A DNA stretch of 64,000 nt from Xylocopa sonorina (Eukaryota; Arthropoda; Insecta; Hymenoptera; Apidae): contig NW_027490390.1 in assembly GCF_050948175.1 (NCBI RefSeq), forward strand, positions 248,001-312,000. The letters are read 5' to 3'. The notes under the pieces are model-generated. The model was not told the DNA's origin and did not search any database. It saw nothing but the letters and a program-made list of their open reading frames with translations. Below, one piece after another: positions 37,001 through 49,300 of the stretch (position 1 is its first letter; every line of letters begins with the position of its first letter). A program made the translations under genes and the position numbers.

Positions 37001-39915
37001 TTCACTTCAAAAGAATGTAAATGCGTCACTCCCTTGCTAGGATATAGCGTTTCCAGATATCTACGTATCGTAGCAATAGAGTTCTAATGCTGCTTAAAAC
37101 GCGATATCGCATCTTATTTATATGTTTCATGATAAGATATAATATTCATAGCGAAGTGTCATGTATACCTCGTATTCACTTCTAAAGAATGTAAATGCGA
37201 CACTTACATGCTAGGGAATAGCGCTTGCAGATGCCTACGTATCGTAGGAATAGAGTTCTAATGCTTCTTAAAACGCGATATCGCATTTGGTTCCTATGTT
37301 TCATGATAACATGTAATATTCGTTGCGATGTGTCATGTAAACTTCGTATTCACTTCAAATGAATGTAAATGCGACACATCCTTGCTAGGAAATAGCGTTT
37401 GCAGAAGTCTACGTACCGTAGCAATAGAGTTCTAATGCTTCTTAATACGCAATATCGCTTGTCATATCTATTTTTCATGATAAGATATAATATTCATATC
37501 GAAGTGTCATGTATACCTCGTATTCACTTCAAAAGAATGTAAATGCGACACTTCCATGCTAGAAAATAGCGTTTGCAGATGCCTACGTATCGTAGGAATA
37601 GAGTTCTAATGCTTCTTAAAACGCGATATCGCATCTCATTTCTATGTTTCATGATGAGATATAATATTCATTGCGATGTGTCATGTATACCTCGCGTACA
37701 CCTCAAATGAATGTGAGTGCGACAGTTCCTTGCTAGGAAATAGCGTTTGCAGATATCGACGTATCGAAGCAATAGTGTTCTAGTGCTTCTTAAAACATGG
37801 TATCGCATCTCAATTCTATGTTTCTTGATAAGATACAATATTCATTGCGAAGTGCCCTGTATACCTCGTATTCACTTGAAAAGAATATAAATACGACACT
37901 CCGTTGCTAGGAAATAGCGTTTGCAGATGTCTACGTATCGCAGCAAAGGAGTTCTAATGATTCTTAAAACGCGAAATCGATCCCCATTTCTAATTTTCAT
38001 GATAAGATATAATATTTATTGTGGAGTGTAATGTATACCTCGTATTCACTTCAAAGGAATGTAAATGCGACACGTCCATGCTAGGAAATAGCGTTCGCAT
38101 ATGGCTACGTATCGTAGGAGTCGTGTTCTAATGCTTCTTAAAACGCGATATCGCATCTTATTTATATGTTTCATGATAAGATATAATATTCATAGCGAAG
38201 TGTCATGTATACCTCGTATTCACTTCTAAAGAATGTAAATGCGACACTTACATGCTAGGGAATAGCGTTTGCAGATGCCTACGTATCGTAGGAATAGAGT
38301 TCTAATGCTTCTTAAAACGCGATATCGCATTTGATTCCTATGTTTCATGATAACATGTAATATTCGTTGCGAAGTGTCATGTAAACTTCGTATTCACTTC
38401 AAATGAATGTAAATGCGACACATCCTTGCTAGGAAATAGCGTTTGCAGAAGTCTACGTACCGTAGCAATAGAGTTCTAATGCTTCTTAATACGCAATATC
38501 GCTTGTCATATCTATTTTTCATGATAAGATATAATATTCATATCGAAGTGTCATGTATACCTCGTATTCACTTCAAAAGAATGTAAATGCGACACTTCCA
38601 TGCTAGAAAATAGCGTTTGCAGATGCCTACGTATCGTAGGAATAGAGTTCTAATGCTTCTTAAAACGCGATATCGCATCTCATTTCTATGTTTCATGATG
38701 AGATATAATATTCATTGCGAAGTGTCACGTATACCTCGCATACACTTCAAATGAATGTAAATGCAACACTGCCTTGCTTGGCAATAGCGTTTGCAGAAGT
38801 CTACGTACCGTAGCAATAGAGTTCTAATGCTTCTTAAAACGCAATATCGCATGTCATATCTATTTTTCATGATAAGATATAATATTCATATCGAAGTGTC
38901 ATGCATACCTCGTATTCACTTCAAAAGAATGTAAATGCGACACTTCCATGCTAGAAAATAGCGTCTGCAGATGCCTACGTATCGTAGGAATAGAGTTCTA
39001 ATGCTTCTTAAAACGCGATATCGCATCTCATTTCTATGTTTCATGATAAGATATAATATTTATTGCGAATTGTGATGTATACCTCGCATACACTTCAAAG
39101 GAATGTAAATGCGACAGATCCTTGCTAGGAAATAGCGTTTGCTGATGGCTACGTATCCAATCAATAGAGTTCTAATGCTTCTTAAAATGGGATATAGCAT
39201 CTGTTTTATATGTTTCATGATAACATGTAATATTCATAGCGAAGTGTCATGTATACCTCGTATTCACTTCAAGAGAATGTAAGTGCGACACTTCCATGCT
39301 AGGAAATAGCGCTTGCATATGCCTGCGTATCGTAGCAATAGAGTTCTAATGCTGCTTAAAACGCGATATTGCATCTCTTTTCTATGTTTCATGATAAGAT
39401 ATAATATTCATTGCGATGTGTCATGTATACCTCGCGTACACCTCAAATGAATGTGAGTGCGACAGTTCCTTGCTAGGAAATAGCGTTTGCAGATATCGAC
39501 GTATCGAAGCAATAGTGTTCTAGTGCTTCTTAAAACATGGTATCGCATCTCAATTCTATGTTTCTTGATAAGATACAATATTCATTGCGAAGTGCCCTGT
39601 ATACCTCGTATTCACTTGAAAAGAATATAAATACGACACTCCGTTGCTAGGAAATAGCGTTTGCAGATGTCTACGTATCGCAGCAAAGGAGTTCTAATGA
39701 TTCTTAAAACGCGAAATCGATCCCCATTTCTATTTTTCATGATAAGATATAATATTTATTGTGGAGTGTAATGTATACCTCGTATTCACTTCAAAGTAAT
39801 GTAAATGCGACACGTCCATGCTAGGAAATAGCGTTCGCATATGGCTACGTATCGTAGGAGTAGAGTTCTAATGCTTCTTAAAACGCGATATCGCATCTTA
39901 TTTATTTGTTTCATG
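31030..39915 (+). repeat. Higher-order repeat: 12-mer (2088 bp) with shortened and lengthened copies
   Basis: The marker CGCGTACACCTCAAATGAAT occurs near 31081, 32995, 35083, 37693 and 39433. The spacings are about 1914, 2088, 2610 and 1740 bp, that is 11, 12, 15 and 10 monomers. Sequence at 33323 recurs at 35411, exactly 2088 bp away. I infer a basic 12-mer altered by internal gains and losses of whole monomers. Confidence 0.88.
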
Positions 39916-41060
39916 ATGAGATGTAATAGTCAAAGCAACACGTTACGGTTATCTTTTCTACACTTCAAATGAGTGTAAATCCCACACTTCCTTGCTACGG
40001 AATATAGCTTGCAGATGTCTACGTGTCGGGGCAATAGAGTTGTAATGCTTCGTTAAACGCGATATAGCATTTCACATCAAGAGTTCGAAGTATGTATGTA
40101 GATTTTAATGCATTATATATATCATTATGCTCATCTGCTTCTGCGCCCCAAAAGTGTGGTTTCCACACTTCCTGACAAGAGGATAGCGATTCTGGTTGTA
40201 AATGTGTCGAAGCAATAGAGTTCTAATACATCATTCATCGCGATCTCGCATCACATTTCAATGTGTAATGTAAGATGTAATATTCAATGCAGCGCGTTAC
40301 GTTCAACTCTTCAACACTTCTAGCGAATGTGCACCCTACACTCCCTTGCAGGGGAATAGCGTTTTTAGATATCTACTTGTCGAAGCAATAGAGTTCTATT
40401 GCTTCATTCAACACGATGTCGCAAGTCATTTCAATGATTCATGGTAAATTGCATTGTTCTATGCAATATGTTACATTTGTCTGCATCTAGACCTTAGAAG
40501 GATGTGAATCCTATACTTACTTGCAACAGAATATCTTTTCCAGATCTCTACGTGTCCAAGCAAGACATTTATAATACTTCATGCAGCGCGATGTCGCATC
40601 TCATTTCAACGTTTCAAAGCAAAGAATCTGTAATCATATATCCATAACATTATGCTTAACTGTTAGAGGACTTCAATAGAATGTGAACTATATAATTCCA
40701 TGCAACGGCATGGCGCTCCGTAGTGTCTGTCTGTTAAAGCAATCGAGCTAGAATTCTCCATGCAATGCGCTGGCGCATCCCATTTCATCGTTTTAAAGTA
40801 AGAATGCTGTAATCTCTTATGCATAGCTCTATGCTTATCTGCTTTAAAACTTCATAAGAATGTAAATTCTACAGCTCCATGCAACAGGACTGCCCTTCGT
40901 AGTGTCTACATGTCGAGACAATAGAGTACTAATGCATTATACAATGCGATGACTCATCTCATTTCAACGTTTCGAATTAAGTAAGCTGTAATCTTCTATG
41001 AAAAGCATTATAATTATCTGCTTCTACTCTACAATAGAATGTGAATTCTATAGATCCAAG
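39916..41060 (+). repeat. Degenerate satellite edge next to block B
   Basis: About six to seven monomers that lose GCGATATCGC and the TTCCTTGCTAGGAA motif progressively toward block B. It mirrors 8480-9190 next to block A, monomer by monomer; a CTTCGTAGTGTCTACATGTCG-type variant is visible in both. So the degenerate edge was duplicated with the block. Confidence 0.85.
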
Positions 41061-41208
41061 CAACAGGAGGGCAGGCCCTCCACCATCCTACTGCCTGCCC
41101 TGATGCGGGCAAAGGATTCCCAGGGCCACTCAAACCGCGACCAACATCTATCTTATACTCTAACCGATTCATCGTTATGCGATTTCCATTAAGCTTACCG
41201 GGATCAGT

Positions 41209-41285
41209 GATATTGATTCGCTCAATCTAAATTATTATTTTCTTTTTAAGTTTCTCGATTTTTTTAGTTTCTCTCACGATATCGT
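41209..41285. other. 77-bp presence/absence segment in block B
   Basis: Present in B between GATCAGT and CTATTTT; block A reads straight through (GATCAGTCTATTTCG, minus strand at about 8343-8357). Its ends are weakly inverted (GATATTG at the start, CGATATC near the end). It may be a tiny mobile insert, or simply a deletion in A. Confidence 0.5.
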
Positions 41286-41366
41286 CTATTTTGTTGTACC
41301 TTACCCTTACAGTATGGTATATAATCTGCTGTTTGATATTTCTAGGATTTCCTCTTAATAAATGCA

Positions 41367-41675
41367 ATGCTTCCACATATTTTCTTTCTCTTTCTCTTTA
41401 GTTACATTGTTGTTATTTTATGCTTTTCACCCTACACATTCCCTCTCTATACCATCTCGGAACAGGCGTTATACGATTACTGCAGGATGACGCCCCGGTC
41501 TCGTTATACCGAGGTCGAGTGTTCTCTCTTGCATCCGTTGATTTATATATGTTATATATTGGAGAATATTTCCTCTTATCCTTTGTATTTTTCGAATGAA
41601 ATTACATTGACAGAAGTACGAGTTAGTTCTGCACGCCTATTTGAAACAACATTAAATCACCTTGTTAAACAATAA
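41367..41675 (+). other. 102-codon open frame, block B copy
   Basis: The counterpart of the frame at 7960-8268 in block A, same length and no indel, with five residue differences. It has a hydrophobic N-terminal stretch and no recognised domain. It is probably not a gene. Confidence 0.2.
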
Positions 41676-43032
41676 TATACTAAATGTGACTTGGACTTTT
41701 AAATTTGAATTTATAAACATCTAACAGGTAAATATGTCTTTCTTACTATTCATATCGTTATACATTCGGTGATTTATTGTGTGCTGCGATTTGATATATT
41801 AACTGCTTGATTATATTTTACAATGAACTTTCCGTACCAAACATTGTTTTTACTCCTAATTGTAGTGGATAGTTCTTCGTTTTATATTCTTATATCGCAC
41901 TGATTATAAAAGTATATGATATCCTTTTTATGCAGTCATGTATAATTATGTACATACAAATTCGCGATTAAGTAGCTATGTGTTCAAATTAAATTCCGAA
42001 TAATGCACTAAAAAGCATCCCAGATAACAAACGGCAAGATGGTAGCGACACCATGCCGGCACTATATTGCTACTTCCGAGGAGTGTCAACTGATTCGTAG
42101 TCATCTGTGACCGGATTCGTAAACTAAAATGCCAGAACGTGTTACCAGCACGTTCTAGACAAGCGAATCGCGCAGCACCAGCACCATGGTGACACGCGTA
42201 TCATCGCTCCATTCATGAATCTCCTCAGCAATGACGCAGGATCACATTTGGCAATGGGGAACCTGTGCTTTCATACAAATTAGAACCGTTAGATGTCAGT
42301 AGATGTTCAGCATATGGCTACTGATAGACATTTTGATGGTCGTTTTCCTATATTTATAGTTATTGAGCGAGTCGTATATATTTCTTTCAATCCATCATAG
42401 ACTAAAAATATTATTTATAAAAAAAAATATTACTTATAAAACAAAAATTCATGCTGTTGCGTCCCTAACTTCGCCTTGTGTAATTTTTGAAATAACATGC
42501 TCTCATCGTATTTAACGTAACCCTCAATTGCATGAATTTGTAACAATAAATTGAAGAAAATATATATAAAATAAGTGTATATATTTTTATGACAAAGTAA
42601 TTATCGACTTAATGGAAAAAATCGCCCTATCGAGCTAGTTTATAGAAAATAATAAAATCGAGTTCTTATATCTTTGTTTTGTGCCGGTGTATCTATTTTG
42701 GAATCAAAATAAATAAATTGCGCAGTTTAGTCATTTTTCATATTTGCTTATAATTTTTATGGAAACAGCTTCCCCATTAGTAAATGTCAGCCTACGCCAC
42801 AACCACGCGTGTAGCTATGGTGAGCTGATAGTGTCATTGTCACGGCCGTGTAGCCCGTGCGCTATATCTCGGTGCTTTAATAGTGCCGTGATACGAATGC
42901 CGCCCCAGTACTAACAGTATGCCATTTCGAAAGCTGAGTAGGAGCACTTTGTTAGCACAGTTCTGTCACGGAATTCGTTCCATCCGTTGTCATTGCCGTG
43001 CCAATCGCTGGCTGTTTGGGATATTGTAGTGC
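41676..43032. other. Block B middle: non-coding, AT-rich
   Basis: Mirror of block A 5202-6277 and 7686-7960. It contains the empty insertion site GTAC at 41950-41953. I see no gene, RNA or further repeat in it. Confidence 0.6.
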
Positions 43033-43308
43033 ATGAGGCAGACTTGTTCCTTATCATCGTCAAGGAGATGGATTTTCACTCCCCCCTTCTTGAATTTTTT
43101 AAATTATTGTTTGGAATTTTTGCCGTTTCTGTATCTCTATGACCGCATTGTGGATTCAACTTATGTACGATCTTTTTGGTCTTCATCTTTTGTTACATGT
43201 AATATTATATATGTGATGCACGTTTGTTATGTAATGCTCCGATTTGTATGCCTCAGATACTTTTATTCTTTGGTAAAGCAACTTATTCGATTAATATATA
43301 TTTATTAG
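43033..43308 (+). other. 91-codon open frame, block B copy
   Basis: Same predicted 91-residue product as 4926-5201 in block A. Rich in aromatic residues and Leu, no recognised domain. Low confidence as a gene. Confidence 0.2.
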
Positions 43309-43485
43309 ACATAGATATAAACAATTAGAAAAATGTTATTAAAACGCTGTTAAATATGATGTTGCAATTATATATTTAAGGTCTGAAGATGTAGATGCAA
43401 TTAATGTCCGATATTTTACGTGATCCAATCGACGTATCGAGTGAGGCTATGAAATATAAAAATCTTTTACTATTCTTCGACCCCT

Positions 43486-44560
43486 TTACATGTTAAATGA
43501 ATGATTAGTTCTGCAAGACAAGAAGCCTGAATTAGTGAGATATCTGGGAACATAAGTAATTTGTAAGTAACACATCTTTTCTCTTCGAAATATTTGCCTT
43601 TGCATAGAATAGAACGTATAGATATAATTGCCTGTTTTGTACCCATTTCGGTCCAATTCTATTATAGCATTTGAGCAGAAGTAATATTGATTATACTTGA
43701 TTTTTGCAATAGTTCTTTGATTAACAGATTTTATTAAACTAGAATCATCATTTGACGGATGTATCAATCTACTTTGTAGCTCCATCAGTTTCTTTTTCTG
43801 CTCGCTACTTTCCATTTTCAGTTCCGTATACTTATCCTTTATCATCATCATATATGTTGCGTAAAATTACAATAACTTTTTGTCCTCACATTTTGCGGAT
43901 ATTTCAATTAAATTTCCTTTGATTAAATAAACGGAAATTAAAAAACAGTGGCACGTACCATTTCTTGGAAACGTTGTATCGTAATTTGCATCTGACTGTT
44001 TTGAAAGGCACGCACTTTACTTAACGTTTGCAATGATTCGGTTAGCGAAGTAAAGAAATATTCTACTTTCGAAATTGTTGGCTCTTGTAATTCTAAGGCA
44101 AATATATTCATCTGTCGACATCGTGAACATTGTTTTTTGGCAAAATTTCAGAAAAACAAATATACTATGAGTAAAATAATAAACATCATAATATTAAATT
44201 TAACTCTGTTCATCGTTGCCTTGTTGGTTTTTGCTAATATAAAATTGCATAGTACAAAGGGGCCATCCGTTGATGAAAACGGTTTTTTTGTAAGTGGAGT
44301 TATGTTGGACATGTGAAGGTTACCTTCATTTTTAAAATGAATTGGTATGTCCATTCTTCCGTAATACGATAGAGCATTTTAAAGCAAGTTTAACGATCTG
44401 TAACATGAAGGCATTGAAGGTTACAAAAAGTAAAGTAAGGCGATAATACTCACGGTTTTGATAGTAAATGAAACATACGTATTGTAAACAGTGGTGGAAG
44501 GCGTAATACTTACCGCTTACTTCACTGTGAATAAACACTTTTCGAAGGGCATTTCAATAG
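43486..44560 (-). pseudogene. Decayed gene-like segment, copy B
   Basis: Read on the minus strand from 44560. A donor-like GGTAAGT and an acceptor-like TTACAG bracket about 115 bp. A frame at 44148-44354 then has a polar start and a membrane-like segment rich in Ile, Met and Leu, and ends in TGA where block C has TGG. A second frame at 43486-43851 (121 codons) starts with a Lys/Glu/Gln-rich helix-like stretch and continues through residues that in C are interrupted by TAA. An intron-like gap of about 110 bp, with a GTACGT donor, lies between them. One base is missing in an A run near 44334 relative to C, shifting the upstream frame. I do not recognise the family. Confidence 0.45.
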
Positions 44561-45614
44561 TTTGCAGCATAAGTTAAACATGATAAGATTAGTATTGAAA
44601 AATCGGTTCGAATACGTTTGGTTAGGCTGTTCTTTCTGTCGTTCATTTTATAAGTACTGAGCTGCGGATTCCTGAGGACAGCTCACAAAATTGTTGAACT
44701 ATGGAAGATTATCATTGTGAATTTGAATCAACAGGTAATTAAATTCCATTAGATTGTAAACAGATCTCAATGTTTCATTTTAGGTAGTAAGATTAAATAC
44801 TCTTGACAAAACTACAAGAATGGATACATACCTTTCTGTTATTATTATTTCATAAAGAATTATAATTGCAATTATATAGTTCATTACGATAAAAAATATT
44901 TCTCAGAAAATTCTAAATATTAAATTAAAGAATCAAGTAAAACATTTTTAATAATTACGAATATGAAAAATACTTGAACATTCCAATAGAAAGATGTCTA
45001 AACAGGAGTTAGAAAAGTCAAACATTCAATTTCAATTCCAGAATTCATCTATAAGAGGTAAAATGTTTTGAAAGCTTTAATTACAGTCTCTAATGCAAGC
45101 AGTTGGGCAGTATTTCAATTTTTAAGAAAATTGATGAAAGTCAACCATTTTGAAGTGGTCAGAATCTTTGTCGTTTGAGCAATAAGTGAATAACAAATAA
45201 CTGCATAAATTCCAGGCTTAAAAACTTATGGATTAAATCCTATGCAGACTCGTTTATAAGCGAGTTACTAAATAATAATCCACATTAAGTAATCATTTTA
45301 AAACTTGAACGATTACATCTCGCGAACTTTCGAAGAAATCAGAAGCGTGAAAAGTATGTGGTTTATCAAAAACTCTTCTAAAAGAACGGACGAAGCCAAT
45401 AGAAATCTTTGTTGAAGTAAGCAAGTTCTAAAGTTCTAAGCAACGCGATGGCCCTTATCTGCCTATGTTTCATAGCAAGTAAGTTCTGAATTTCTATGAA
45501 ATCCGATGGAATTCCTCACTACTAACGTTTCAAAGTAAGTTCTAAAATTCTCAGTTCTACGTTTAAAACTATGTGTGTTCTATATATCTATATAAAGTGA
45601 TGGTTCCTATTAGT
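44561..45614. other. Block B outer part: AT-rich plus very degenerate satellite
   Basis: Mirror of block C 61462-62470 and absent from A. Most is AT-rich with no gene. Near 45400-45600 there are faint traces of satellite monomers (CATAG, CGATGGC and AGAACTTA landmarks at roughly monomer spacing) in the orientation opposite to the neighbouring array IV. Confidence 0.55.
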
Positions 45615-46344
45615 TGTGACGGTATCCTATATATAGTAAGTCAGGGAAGCTCGAAGGGGTTAATTATCTAAATGCTTTAAGGTGTAAAACGTACTTTAAT
45701 CTAAAGTGATCTATCGTTCCAAGGTATCCGCCCACGTACAACTTTTCTTGGGCGCCAGCTGCTCAGAAAGTAGCAAAAGGATAGACTACACAACCCCGGG
45801 AACCCTGGGGCGGAACAACTCTTGAAACTTCGAAATGCTCCTCCTCTCGACTATGACTAGCCAAGTACACACACTCAGATCGCGAGATACAGAAGTCACG
45901 GCATGTTTATTTATGGTCTCGACGTGGGTTTAACTAACAAGGGTTACTGGAAACTACGCAACACGCCGCGAATTACCGGGTATCATAACTCGCTTCACGA
46001 TATAAAATACAATATACAATATGCGACACAAGAAATGGGACGCTTTAGCGAATAAGCTCTCACGTTCTCTTCTTCAGGTTCCTTGAATTCGCTGGTGGTC
46101 CTCGGGTCTCCTGGATCCTCCTCGGGGCTCCTTGGTGGAGTGGGCTGCAGGCTTCGGTATTGTTCGGGTCCATCGATCAGTGGACTTCGGCGATTTCCTC
46201 TTCTCACATTCTTGGGTGTCCCTGAGGGGATCCTCCTGAACATTTAAATTGCGTAGCGCCGCGCGCGCCGCGCTCCCACCTGCAAGGCCGCTGGACTTTT
46301 GACTTCCCTTTAGGGGGTTAAGGATGGTTGAGGACCGTCTCACA
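45615..46344 (-). mobile_element. LTR-like element, 730 bp (block B copy)
   Basis: On the minus strand it runs from TGTGAGACGG (46344) to CCGTCACA (45615). Its body is related to the solo LTR at 6282-7681 over the GC-rich centre, including AAATCGCCGAA, CCACCAAGGAGCCC and GCTGGCGCCC. The same element is at 60377-61461 in block C. No target duplication is visible: the flanks are GGGA and ACTA. It predates the duplication that made B and C. An internal TGGCGCCC looks like a tRNA-Lys primer site but lies inside the repeat. Confidence 0.65.
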
Positions 46345-49300
46345 TCCCAAAGCATTATAAAGCACAGAAGCAGATAAGCATAATGCGATGCATAGAGCTT
46401 TACAACCTTCTAACTAACTTTGAACTGTTTATATGAAATGCGGTTTATATGATATTGCGGTGCATGAAGCATGACAAACTAAATGCTGCGGCACCTGGAC
46501 ATCTAGAAACGCTATCCCCGGGCAAGAAATTGTAGGGTTTACACTCAATTCATGTGCAGAAGCAGATAAACATAATGCCATGCCATGAATATTACATCTT
46601 ATCATGAAATATAGAAGTAAGATGCGCAGCCGCGTTTTACGAAGCATTAGAACTCTATTGCTTCTAAACCTTCAGATATAGAAACGATATTCCGTAGCAA
46701 GGAAGTGATGCATTTACATTCATTTGAAGTGTAGAGGAGATATACATAACGCGATGCATTGAAATTACATCTTATCATGTGACACAGAACTGATATGCGA
46801 TATCGCGTTTTATAAAGAGTTAGAAATCTATTGCTTCGATGCGTAGACATCTAGAAACGCTATTCCGTCGCAAGGAAGAGTGGCATTTACATTCTTTTGA
46901 AGTCTAGACAAGGTATACATAACACTTCGTAATGAATATTATATCTTACCATCAAACATAGAAAAGTGCTGCGATATCGCGCCTTAAGAAGCATTAGAAC
47001 TCTATTGCTTCGATACGTAGACATCTGCAAACGCTACATACTAGCAAGGAAGTGTCGCATTTACATTCTTTTTAAGTGTAGACGAGATATACATAACCCT
47101 CCTCAATGAATACTATATCCTAATATCCAACACAGAAATGAGATGCGATATCGCGTTTTAAGGAGCTTTTGAACTTTTATGCTTCGATACGTAGACATCT
47201 GGAAGCGTAGCTACCTAGAAAGGAGTGTCGCATCTACATTCATTTGAAGTGTATGCGAGGTATACATGACACTTCGCAATGAATATTATATCTTTTAATG
47301 AAACGTAGAAATGATATGCGACATCTCGTTTTCAGATGCAATAGAACACTATTATTTCGATACGTAGACATCTACAAATGCTATTTCCTAGCAAGGAAGT
47401 ATCGCATTTGTATTCTCTTGAAGTGAATTACGAGGTATACATGACACTTCACAATGAATATTATATCTTATCATGAAACATTGAAATGGGACGCGATATC
47501 GCGCTTTAAGAAGCATTAGTACTCTATTGCTACGATACGTAGATATCTGCAGACGCTATTCCCTATCAAAGAAGTGTCGCATTTACATTCTTTTAAAGTG
47601 AATACGAGGTATACGTGACATTTGGCAATGAATACTATTTCTTATCACGAAACATAGAAATGGAATGCGACATCTCGTTTAAAGATGCATTAGATCTCTA
47701 TAGCTACGTTACGTAGGCACCAGCAAACGCTATTTCCTAGGAAGGAAGTGTCGCATTTACATTCTTTTGAAGTGAATACGAGGTATACATGACACTCCGC
47801 AATGAGTATTTTATCTTATCATGAGACATAGAAATGATATGCGACATGTCGTTTTAATAAGCATTAGAACTCTATTGTTTCGATACGTTGACATCTGGAA
47901 ACGATATTTCCTAGCAAGGAAGTGCCGCATTTACATTCTTTTGATGTGAATACGTGTTATACATGACACTTCGCAATGAATATTATATCTTATCACGAAA
48001 CGTAGAAATGAGATGTGATATCGCGATTTAAGGGCATCAGAACTTTATTGCTACGATACGTAGACATCTGCAGACGCTATTTCCTATCAAGGAATTGTCG
48101 CATTTACATTCTTTTGAAGTGAATACGGGGTATACATGACACTTCGCAATGGATATTATATCTTATCATGAAACACAGAAATGATATGCGACATCTCGTT
48201 TTAATAAGCATTAGAACTCTATTGCTACGATACGTAGACATCTGTAAACGCTATTTCCTAGAGAAAAGTGTCGCATTTACTTTCTTTTGAAGGGTGTGCG
48301 AGGTATACATGACACTTCGCAATGAATATCTTGTCTTATCATGAAACATAGAAATAAGATGCGATATCGCATTTTAAGAAGCATCAGATCTCTATTGCTA
48401 CGATACGTAGATATCTGGAAACGCTATTTCCTAGCAAGGAAGTGTCGCATTTACATTTATTTCAAGTGTATGCGAGGTATACATGGCACTTCGCAATGAA
48501 AATTATATCTTATCATGAAACACAGGAATGAGATGCGATATCCCGTTTAGGAAGCATAACAACACTATTGCTTCGATACGTAGACATATGCAAACGCTAT
48601 TTGCTAGAAAGGAAATGTCGCATTCACTTTCTTTTGAATCGAGTACGAGGAATACATGACTCTTCGCAATGAATATTATATCTTATCATGAAGCATAGAA
48701 ATGAGATGCGATATCGCGTTGTAGGGAGCATAAGAACCCAATAGCTTCGATACGTAGACACCTGCAAATACTACTTCTTAGCAAAGAAGTGTCGTGTTTC
48801 CATTCTTTTAAAAGGAATACGTGGTATACATGACTCTTCGCAATGAATATTATATCTTTGCCTGAAACATAGAAATGAGATGCGACATCTCGTTTAGGAA
48901 GCATTGCAACACTATTGCTACGATACGTAGACATATGCAAACGATATTTGCTAGCAAGGAAATGTCGCATTTACATTATTTTGAAGCGAGTACGAGGAAT
49001 ACATGACTCTTCGCAGTGAATATTATATCTTATCATGAAACATGGAAATGAGATGCGATATCCCGTTTTAAGAAGCATTAGTACTCTATTGCTTCGATAC
49101 GTAGGCATCTGCAAACGCTATTTCCGCGCAATGAGGTGTCGCATTTGCATTCATTTGAAGTGTATGCGAGGTATAAGCGACACTTCGTAATGAATATTAT
49201 ATATTATCATGAAACATAGTAATGAATAGCGATATCGCGTTTTGAGAAGCATTAGGACACTCATGCTACGATATGTAGACATCTGCAAGCGCTACTTCCT

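Larger units (their letters stand above)
18390..41060 (+). repeat. Satellite array III (plus orientation, 22.7 kb)
   Basis: About 130 monomers of 174 bp, the largest array. From 18390 to about 21970 it is monomeric with diverged copies. Higher-order repeats follow at 21990-23710, 25255-28860 and 31030-39915 (separate entries), with monomeric stretches at about 23710-25250 and 28860-31030. From 39916 the monomers decay quickly into block B. Almost every monomer keeps GCGATATCGC or a one-base variant. Short open frames here are parts of the repeat and not genes. Confidence 0.95.
41061..46344 (-). repeat. Block B: inverted copy of block A, longer at its far end
   Basis: Reverse complement of block A from about 41061 to 44640, then a further 1.7 kb that A lacks but block C has (60377-62470). 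It lacks the 1400-bp solo LTR of A (empty GTAC at 41950-41953) and the nested solo LTR of C. It also lacks an 80-bp stretch that A and C share (62848-62927 in C). It holds a 77-bp stretch (41209-41285) absent from A. Its order relative to C makes B and C a long inverted pair separated by about 14 kb of satellite and spacer. Confidence 0.88.

Noticed and set aside
18390..39915. CENP-B box in the satellite
   Set aside because: I looked for the core TTCG....A..CGGG on both strands of the consensus. The nearest stretches (CTTCGATACGTAGAC and CTTCCTTGCTAGGAA) do not match it.
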